The position numbers and the translations under genes are program-made. A DNA stretch of 24,443 bases from Fidelibacterota bacterium (GTDB lineage: Bacteria; Fidelibacterota; Marinisomatia; SCGC-AAA003-L08; GCA-002704045): assembly GCA_002704045.1 (NCBI GenBank), contig PAFF01000030.1, forward strand, positions 1 through 24,443, given 5' to 3'. Positions 15,957-23,200 of the stretch are shown here, one piece after another (the first letter of the stretch is position 1; every line of letters begins with the position of its first letter). The notes under the pieces were generated by a model that did not search any database, had not been told where the DNA came from, and saw nothing but the letters and a program-made list of their open reading frames with translations.

Positions 15957-17022
15957 TAATTCCTCCTCCCAATACTATATCATTATCATAAAAAACAGCT
16001 GACTGTCCTGGAGTAATTGCAAGTTGCGGCTCATCAAAACTTAATTTAAATTTATCTTTTTCTTTACTTAATGTTGCAATCCCTCCAAAAGTATTGTACC
16101 TAATTTTTGCATTTATTTTAATTGGTAACTGTAAATCATTGACCAATAAGTTGAGTTGGTCAACATAACATTCCTGTTTGTAAATTGATTTTTTTTTCCC
16201 TACAGTGATTGTATTATTTTTTGAATCAATTTTTGATACATATCTTGGTTCAGGATTTGAAAGATTTAATCCCTTTCGTTGTCCTAAAGTATAGTTTATA
16301 TAGCCAGGATGAGTTCCAACTTTTTTGTTATTTTCAATAATATCACCCTCATTTATTGATGACATTTTTTTTGGATTATAATTTGATAAAAAGTTTTTAT
16401 AGTTATTATCAGTCACGAAACATATTTCCATACTTTCAGGAGATGATGCAGTAGCAAGGTCATTTTCCTTAGCAATTTTTCGTACTTGTTTCTTAGTTAA
16501 ATCACCTATTGGAAAAATTGTTCGTTTCAAAGTATCTTTCGGAATACCCCATAGTACATAAGATTGATCTTTTTTTGGGTCTATGCCTTTTTTTAAGAAA
16601 TAGTTGTTATTTTTTTTTTCTACAATTGCATAATGACCGGTTGCAATATACTTAATATTCATTTTATCAGCTTGTTCAATAAAAGCATCCCATTTAACAT
16701 AAGAATTACAACGTATGCATGGGTTAGGTGTTCTACCAGCAAAATATTCACTGGAAAAATTATTTACTACTTCTTCTTTAAAAACTTTAGTAAAATCAAT
16801 TGTGTAATGTGGAACGCCGAATTGGCTACATACAAGTTTAGCACCATTTATTTCTTCGATGCCACAGCACGAATTATCTTGTTCATTATTACTATTAATA
16901 CTACTATTAGACCATAGCTTCATAGTAACTCCAACTGGATCATAGCCAGCTTCAAGAATTCTTAGTAATGATACAGAACTATCTACACCACCAGACATTG
17001 CTACTAATACTTTTTCAGACAT
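15940..17022 (-). CDS. mnmA: tRNA-specific 2-thiouridylase MnmA
   Basis: MnmA thiolates U34 of tRNA-Lys, -Glu and -Gln, using ATP and sulfur delivered from a cysteine desulfurase. The 360-residue length is normal. Visible are the PP-loop SGGVDSS (10-16), the family sequence GRTPNPCIRCN with the first catalytic cysteine Cys102, ATGHYA, KDQSYVLWGI, and SMEICFV with the second catalytic cysteine Cys201. The C-terminal beta-barrel part has QRKGLNLS and TPGQSAVFYDNDIVLGGGII. The ATG start overlaps the cysteine desulfurase gene by 8 bases. The adjacent desulfurase and the tRNA-Lys(UUU) gene in the same window fit a direct sulfur-transfer route. Confidence 0.96.
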   Translation of the reverse strand: MSEKVLVAMSGGVDSSVSLLRILEAGYDPVGVTMKLWSNSSINSNNEQDNSCCGIEEINGAKLVCSQFGVPHYTIDFTKVFKEEVVNNFSSEYFAGRTPNPCIRCNSYVKWDAFIEQADKMNIKYIATGHYAIVEKKNNNYFLKKGIDPKKDQSYVLWGIPKDTLKRTIFPIGDLTKKQVRKIAKENDLATASSPESMEICFVTDNNYKNFLSNYNPKKMSSINEGDIIENNKKVGTHPGYINYTLGQRKGLNLSNPEPRYVSKIDSKNNTITVGKKKSIYKQECYVDQLNLLVNDLQLPIKINAKIRYNTFGGIATLSKEKDKFKLSFDEPQLAITPGQSAVFYDNDIVLGGGIIELNK

Positions 17023-18136
17023 TTTTTAACTCTTTTGATAATATTGATACTAGAGAATTTACAAAATAATTTATTTCTTCTTTTGTATTATCTTTACCAA
17101 AGGAAACACGAATAGATGATTTAGCTAAATTTGATTCTATACCAGTTTCAAGTAATACTCTTGGGGGTTTGGGTGTCCCCGATGAGCAGGCAGCACCGTA
17201 TGAAACAGCAATGCCATGTAAATCAAGGTTTATCATAAGATTTTGGCCTAACATCTTTGGAAATGAAATATTTAATAACCCTGGCACTCTGTTTTTACCA
17301 TTAATTACAAAATTTACATCATGATTTTTTAAAGAATTAATTAAATAATCTGTTAGTTCATTCAATAAAGATTTATTTTTTCCAAAATCTTTTATAATGT
17401 TTTCTGCAGCCAATCCAATTGAAGAAATTCCAGCAACATTTTCTGTACCTGCACAGATTTCTTGTTCTTGACCTCCTCCAGTAATAAGTCCTCTAAGAAA
17501 AACATTATTTTTTTTATATAAAATACCTACTCCTTTAGGTCCATAAAATTTGTGACCAGATAAACTTAATAAATCTATTCCTATTTTTGAAACATCAAGA
17601 GGTATTTTCCCGAATGCCTGCACAGCATCAGTGTGCAAGAGGATATTGTTTTTTATTAAAGATATTTCTTCCAAAGGATTAATTGTTCCCATTTCATTAT
17701 TAACCATCATTATTGAAATTAACTTTGTATTTTTTTTAATTTCTTTTTCTATTTTCTGAGGCTCAATTATGCCATATTTATTAGGTTTTACATAAGATAC
17801 TTCTATTCCATTTTGAGCTAAGTCTTCAGCTGGTTTTAGGATTGCAGGATGCTCAATAGTAGAAGTTATAAGGTGGTCACCAGGTTGTAATAAATTTTTG
17901 ATGATTATATTGTTAGATTCAGTGCCACCGCTTGTAAAAAAAATTTCTTTTGATGAGGAGTTAATTGCTTTTGCAATTTGTCTTCTTGAATTTTCAATTA
18001 GTGCTCTTGATGATTGTCCTAATTGATGAATACTAGATGGATTACCGTAATTTTTTTCTAATATTCGAAACATATGATTCAAAACATCCTTTGAAATGGG
18101 GGTAGTAGCTGCGTGGTCAAAGTAAATTTTATTCAT
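17015..18136 (-). CDS. cysteine desulfurase (NifS/IscS type)
   Basis: A PLP enzyme that removes sulfur from cysteine, leaving alanine and a protein persulfide, for Fe-S clusters and tRNA thiolation. The 373-residue protein shows YFDHAATTP at the N-terminus, SGGTESNN, His95 in STIEHPA, the PLP lysine Lys196 in LSGHKFYGPKG, and the persulfide cysteine Cys317 in YGAACSSGTP followed by RVSFGKDNT. The layout is group I (NifS/IscS). It overlaps mnmA by 8 bases, so its main job here is probably to feed MnmA, although it may also serve Fe-S assembly. No iscU or other Fe-S gene is nearby. The ATG at 18136 begins the expected strand. Confidence 0.93.
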   Translation of the reverse strand: MNKIYFDHAATTPISKDVLNHMFRILEKNYGNPSSIHQLGQSSRALIENSRRQIAKAINSSSKEIFFTSGGTESNNIIIKNLLQPGDHLITSTIEHPAILKPAEDLAQNGIEVSYVKPNKYGIIEPQKIEKEIKKNTKLISIMMVNNEMGTINPLEEISLIKNNILLHTDAVQAFGKIPLDVSKIGIDLLSLSGHKFYGPKGVGILYKKNNVFLRGLITGGGQEQEICAGTENVAGISSIGLAAENIIKDFGKNKSLLNELTDYLINSLKNHDVNFVINGKNRVPGLLNISFPKMLGQNLMINLDLHGIAVSYGAACSSGTPKPPRVLLETGIESNLAKSSIRVSFGKDNTKEEINYFVNSLVSILSKELKNV

Positions 18137-18192
18137 AATAATACTAAAATTTACGTAATATGAATGCTTTTGGAAAAGTAAAGGAATTTATT

Positions 18193-19020
18193 TTATAAAA
18201 TAATTTCTAAATTTTGTTTAGCTAACATACAATTTCCAAAATGCTCCTTGGCATCCTCACCAAATTCATTTATCACATCATCTGAGTATGTCGGACTATG
18301 ATGAAACAAAACTAATTGTTTAGATTTACTTATTTTAGCTACTGATACAGCTTCTTCCCAACTGCAATGTCCCCATCCTTTATAATTAGGAAGATCACTT
18401 GGTGTAAAATGTGCCTCGTGAATTAAAACATCGGATTCTCGAGCTAGATGATTTACTTTTCTTAAAGTTTTACCAATAGGGTGTTCAACATCAGTTATAT
18501 AGGTAATAACATTATCTTTAAGTTCTACTCTGAAACCAAGCGCACCATTTGGATGTGGATGTAAGTTAGATTCAATTGAAATCCCATTTTTTAAATGTAT
18601 CCTTCCCGGTTTAATATCGATGAAAGTTAAATCAGCATTAAACATATCAAATGTTACAGGCCAATATCTTTCATCTAAAATATCATTTAATGCTTTTTCA
18701 ACTCCTCCACTAGCATCTTTCTTACCATAGATGTTTATTTTAAATTTATCCATAAATAAAGGTGCGAAAGAAAGAAAGCCTAGTATATGATCTAAATGAT
18801 AGTGACTAAGAAATATATCAATATTTGATGGAGGATTTTTTTCTTTGAGTAAGGCTGAACTTAAATTATTTAATCCTGTACCCATGTCTAAAATGATGAG
18901 ATCATTATCTTTAGTACGAATTTCAACGCAGGGGGTATCTCCTCCAACTTCTAGTTTATCAGAATCAGTTATTGAGTACGAACCTCTTACCCCCCAAAAT
19001 TTTATGATATTTTTTTTCAT
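18193..19020 (-). CDS. metallo-beta-lactamase fold hydrolase (RNase Z / class II phosphodiesterase-like)
   Basis: A 275-residue MBL-fold hydrolase. The start IIKFWGVRGSYSI and GGDTPCVEIR match the subgroup of RNase Z- and cyclic-nucleotide-phosphodiesterase-like enzymes. Metal-binding motifs are complete: HYHLDH at 73-78, His154/His156 in LHPHPNG, Asp177 in ITDVEH, and His240/His241 in LFHHSP. No other domain is attached. The substrate could be a phosphodiester such as a cyclic nucleotide or RNA end, but the sequence does not decide. ATG at 19020 is preferred over the TTG at 19044, because the family begins right at the FWGVRGS strand. It is 56 bases upstream of the desulfurase gene and transcribed the same way, and divergent from the queuosine-precursor transporter. 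Confidence 0.88.
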   Translation of the reverse strand: MKKNIIKFWGVRGSYSITDSDKLEVGGDTPCVEIRTKDNDLIILDMGTGLNNLSSALLKEKNPPSNIDIFLSHYHLDHILGFLSFAPLFMDKFKINIYGKKDASGGVEKALNDILDERYWPVTFDMFNADLTFIDIKPGRIHLKNGISIESNLHPHPNGALGFRVELKDNVITYITDVEHPIGKTLRKVNHLARESDVLIHEAHFTPSDLPNYKGWGHCSWEEAVSVAKISKSKQLVLFHHSPTYSDDVINEFGEDAKEHFGNCMLAKQNLEIIL

Positions 19021-19118
19021 TATTTGTTTGTTAAGATAATGCAATTTAAGTTAAAAATAATAATAAAAAAATGTAAAATAAATACAATTATAAGTTATAA
19101 ATATTTTAAATTATTATT

Positions 19119-19820
19119 ATGATAGATAATGATAAAAACAAAGCATTGTCCGATAAAATTTTTATGAGCTTAGCTGCTGTCTTTATAGCTTCTCTTGTAG
19201 GTTGTAATCTAATTTTTCAAAAATTTTTTCAGATTAATATTTGGGTACCGTTTGTAGGTTCATATACGTTTGAACAATCGGTTGGACTAATTGCATATCC
19301 AATCACGTTTTTAGTGACAGATATAATATCTGAGATATATGGAAAAACAAAAGCAAACCAGGTAGTGATGTCTGGTTTATTCGCATCAATTTTTATGCTA
19401 GTTATAGTTACTGTATCAGATATTCTTCCTGCTACAGTCTGGTCACCTGTCAATAATGCAACTTTTAATCAAGTTTTTGGTCTATCAGGTGCTGCAGTTT
19501 TTGCATCAATGATGGCATATCTTTTTGCGCAATTTATTGATATACGTTTATTTCATTTTTGGAAAAGAATTACTAAGGGCAAACACCTATGGTTAAGAAA
19601 CAATGCTTCAACGGTTTTATCTCAGTTTGTTGATACCTTCTGCGTACTATTTTTATTGTGTTCATTTGATGTTATTTCCTGGGAAAGATTTTCAATTTTA
19701 TTGATAAATGGTTTTTTATTCAAAGTTTTTTTTGCTGCTTTTGATACGCCTTTTTGTTATTTAGCTGTTTTTTATTTTCAGAAAAAATTCGGCTTATCTT
19801 TTGGTGAAGAAATAAAATAA
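19119..19820 (+). CDS. yhhQ: queuosine precursor transporter (YhhQ/VUT family)
   Basis: A 233-residue inner-membrane protein of the DUF165/VUT family, which takes up queuosine precursors (preQ0/preQ1) for tRNA wobble modification. About six hydrophobic segments are visible. Family motifs include ASLVGCNLIFQKF at the N-terminus, AYPITFLVTDIISEIYGK, where the acidic/glycine pattern is characteristic, and RNNASTVLSQFVDTFCVLFL in the second half. The ATG at 19119 lies in a 98-base divergent spacer with the MBL hydrolase gene. I see no preQ1 riboswitch in that spacer, and no other queuosine gene in the window. Exact substrate (preQ0, preQ1 or queuine) is not determined. Confidence 0.92.
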   Translation: MIDNDKNKALSDKIFMSLAAVFIASLVGCNLIFQKFFQINIWVPFVGSYTFEQSVGLIAYPITFLVTDIISEIYGKTKANQVVMSGLFASIFMLVIVTVSDILPATVWSPVNNATFNQVFGLSGAAVFASMMAYLFAQFIDIRLFHFWKRITKGKHLWLRNNASTVLSQFVDTFCVLFLLCSFDVISWERFSILLINGFLFKVFFAAFDTPFCYLAVFYFQKKFGLSFGEEIK

Positions 19821-19836
19821 TCCTTCTTTTACTATT

Positions 19837-19860
19837 TCGAATGCTAATTCGATAATTTTC
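19837..19860 (+). terminator. candidate terminator after the queuosine-precursor transporter
   Basis: A short perfect hairpin TCGAAT-GCTA-ATTCGA at 19837-19852, followed by TAATTTTC. It lies 17 bases after the stop of the transporter gene. The stem is only 6 bp and the T-tract is interrupted, so this is a weak candidate supported mainly by its position. Confidence 0.3.
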
Positions 19861-20135
19861 ATTTATTTAGTTGTTTTGTAATTAATTTTATAAATTTTCA
19901 ATCTTTCTCAATACTTTAAAAATAAATAGTTCTTGTATTAGTTCGTTTAAATTGATATATTATTTGGCTTATGTGCGGAAACATAGAGGTTTATACAGGA
20001 GGAGGAGTGCCTTTTGTGAGAATGAATAATAATATATTTTCATGTCAATAACTCTCTAAAAACATATACATTTTATAAATACTATTTCTTGCAATTCTTG
20101 TATTTGCTAGAAAGCAATATATATATGTATAAATA

Positions 20136-20151
20136 TGTAATCCAGATCACA
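20136..20151. promoter_or_regulatory. CRP/FNR-family-like operator palindrome
   Basis: The sequence TGTAATCCAGATCACA matches the CRP consensus halves TGTGA and TCACA separated by six bases at 9 of 10 positions. It lies 78 bases upstream of the giant protein start, a plausible activator position. In an AT-rich genome such a match can arise by chance, and no regulator gene is in the window. Confidence 0.33.
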
Positions 20152-20228
20152 TGCGGAAAAATATTTAAGATTTAAAATATAGAATCGTTTTATAAATAAA
20201 AAATTTATATACATTTGGAGGATATGCT

Positions 20229-23200
20229 TTGAATTACAATAATTGTAAAGTTGTACTTAATTTCTTTTTAATATACCTAATTAGTTCATTTAGTTTTGTG
20301 TACGGACAATGTGAAATATCTGGTAATAACCAAGCCTGGCATCCACATCATCAAAACAGCGGTTACGGTGGAGACTTTTTTGGGATTCTGGATTCTGATT
20401 ATCAAACTAATCCATCTGCATTTTCAAATGGTACGCCTATCTTTTTATATAACTCATCTCAAAACGAAACATATGAATTTTACATACGTAGTGTAACAGG
20501 CCCCAATTACTCAACTGATGTGGGTATAAGGTATCTTTATTTGAAGGTTGCTCCTTGGGGATGCTCAGATACTGATCAACCAGATTGTACAGCTAGTATG
20601 GGTGCAGTTATGGGTGAATCTTTTAAATTAGAAGATTCTTGGTCCTTTAATATTCTTCCAGTTGGTTGTGAAACTTGTTCTGGTGGCAATATAGTAGATA
20701 ATGATAGTGATAATGATGGTGTATGTAATGCTGATGAGGTAGCAGGTTGTCAAGATGTATCAGCTTGTAATTACAATTCAAATGCCACAGATGCTGCAGT
20801 TTGCTTTTATGAGACTACTCTAACCTGTTACAATGATTCAGATGGTGATGGTTATTATAATGCTATACAAAATTATACAGTTTGTAATGCGTCCTGTTCT
20901 AATTTAGGTTCTTCTTGGTCTAATTCTCCAGGAAATGGTCAAGAAATATCAGGTTGTCAAGATTCTTCCGCTTGTAATTTTGATGCTAATGCTACAGATA
21001 CTGGGAATTGTATATTTGAAGAAACAAATTTTGATTGTGCTGGAAATTTCATTCCTGAGACTAAGTCGGCACTTCAAACAGCTGTTGATTTATGGGTAAA
21101 TGATAATAGCTTAGCGTTATCTATCTATGGAGAAATTAATGATTGGGATGTTTCATTAATTACAGATATGTCCTCTTTATTTGAGAATAAAACCATATTT
21201 AATGATAATATATCAGAATGGGATGTATCTAATGTAACATCTATGTCTAGAATGTTTCAGGAATGTACTAATTGTAATCCCGATATCACAAATTGGGATG
21301 TAAGTAGTCTTACTACTGGTTATAGGATGTTTTTTAAAGCTTCTTCATTTAATCAAGATATTAGTGGATGGAATATGAATAGCGCTAACTCAATACACAT
21401 GATGTTTGATCAAGCATCATCATTTAATCAGGATATTGGTAACTGGGATGTAAGTAATGTGGTTGATATGCATAGGGTATTTTATAAGGCATCATCATTT
21501 AATCAGGATATTGGTAATTGGGATGTATCAAATGTATCAGATTTGTTTAATATGTTTGGTCAGGCATCATCATTTAATCAAGATCTTTCTAATTGGAATA
21601 TTTTAAACGATGCAAACACAAATAATATGTTTAATCAAACTTTTTCATTATCTGATGAAAATCAATGTGCTATTAATGAATCGTTTTCTTCAAATATAAA
21701 TTGGTCATATGATTGGGAAGGGTCGTGTGATGATGATAACGATGGTATTATAAATTCTAATGAGATATCAGGTTGTCAAGATTTAAATGCTTGTAATTAT
21801 GATTCTTCAGCAACTGATCCTGGAAACTGCGTATATACTGATGGAATTTGTGAGACTTGTTCAGGTCAAACCAACGGAACAGGTACTATTGTAGATAATG
21901 ATAGCGATAATGATGGTGTATGTAATGCTAATGAGATATCAGGTTGTCAAGATTCAGGCGCTTGTAACTATAATTCTTCAGCAACTGATCCTGGAAATTG
22001 TGTATATACTGATGGAATTTGTGAGACTTGTTCAGGTCAAATCAACGGAACAGGTACAGTTGTAGATAATGATAGTGACAATGATGGTGATTGTGATATT
22101 ACAGATTGTAATGATAATGATTCTTCAATAAATGCTAATGCATCTGAGCTTTGTGATGGAATAGATAATAATTGTGACGGACAAGTAGATGAAGGATGTA
22201 ATTGGATGTGTGATGATGATGATGGTGATGGTTATATTGGTCATCCTACTTATATTGTCTTTCAGAATGGAACATATGATGGATACGAATCATTATGTTC
22301 CAATCTAACAAGCTTATATGGTGGTGGTTGTACTGGTGGTGGAGGTTATAATAATCCTCCAAGTTGTCATTCAGAGTGTACAACATCAGATGATGGCAGA
22401 GAATCAAATAATTTAGATTCTGATTCTTACTCTTATCCAGGAGCTTTAGAATCTTGTGATAATTTAGATAATGATTGCGTAAGTGGAAATGATGGTATTG
22501 ATGTCATTGATGGTGTATGTGAAACTTGTGAATCTGGTAGTGTTATTGATAATGATAATGATGATGATACTGTATGTAACAGTCAAGATAACTGTATGAA
22601 TACTTCAAATACTGATCAGTATAATTATGATTCTGATTCACAAGGTGATGCTTGTGATTTAGATGATGACAATGATGGCGCTCCTGATGAGTTTGATAGT
22701 GAAGATAATAACCCAAGTATATGCTCAGATGTTGATAATGATACTTGTGATGATTGTGTGAATGGTTCATATAATACATCTAATGATGGTTGGGATTATG
22801 ATGGTGACGGATTGTGTGATGCAGGCGATACTGATGATGATAATGATGGTGCACTAGATGGTGCAGATAGTAATGATAACAATCCAAACATTTGTTCAGA
22901 TTCAGATAATGATACTTGTGATGATTGTGTGAATGGTTCATATAATACATCTAATGATGGTTGGGATTATGATGATGACGGATTGTGTGATGCAGGTGAC
23001 ACAGATGATGATAATGATGGTGCATTGGATGGTGCAGATAGTAATGATAATAATCCATTTATATGTTCAGATAATGACAATGATACTTGTGATGATTGTT
23101 CTTCTGGTTTAAATAGATCAGATGAGGATGGTTTAGATACTGACGGTGATGGTCTTTGTGATGCAGGTGATGATTGTATATATCATGAGCCAAACGACCC

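Larger units (their letters stand above)
19821..20228 (+). other. 408-base intergenic region upstream of the giant protein gene
   Basis: It holds no convincing gene on either strand. What can be seen: a possible terminator hairpin near its left end; an AGGAGGAGGAG ribosome-binding-like run at 19997-20007 inside a possible 26-codon frame (19971-20051, ending SCQ); an imperfect direct repeat TGCGGAAA(C/A)ATA at 19974-19985 and 20152-20163; a CRP/FNR-like palindrome at 20136-20151; and AT-rich sequence with TATATATATG. GGAGG at 20217-20221 is the likely ribosome binding site of the following gene. The length suggests a regulated promoter or long untranslated leader. Confidence 0.6.

Noticed and set aside
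19021..19118. preQ1 riboswitch before the queuosine-precursor transporter
   Set aside because: No preQ1 aptamer stem-loop with its A-rich tail can be recognised; the spacer is simple AT-rich sequence.
20188..20217. Bacteroidota-type promoter (TACATTTG as TAnnTTTG) just before the giant gene
   Set aside because: The -7 box overlaps the GGAGG ribosome binding site, so transcription would begin after it; the -33 box is also only TTTT.
20296..20496. A 66-codon open frame on the plus strand at the start of the giant gene
   Set aside because: It is a frame shadow of the giant protein, whose own frame runs on unbroken with a signal peptide and recognisable domains.
22543..22779. His/Tyr-rich minus-strand frame of 78 codons
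   Set aside because: It is the antisense reading of GAT/AAT-rich Asp/Asn codons in the TSP3-like repeats; composition alone creates it.
22700..23100. CRISPR-like array suggested by regular repeats
   Set aside because: Repeats are 171 bases long, contiguous, in frame and coding, without spacers.
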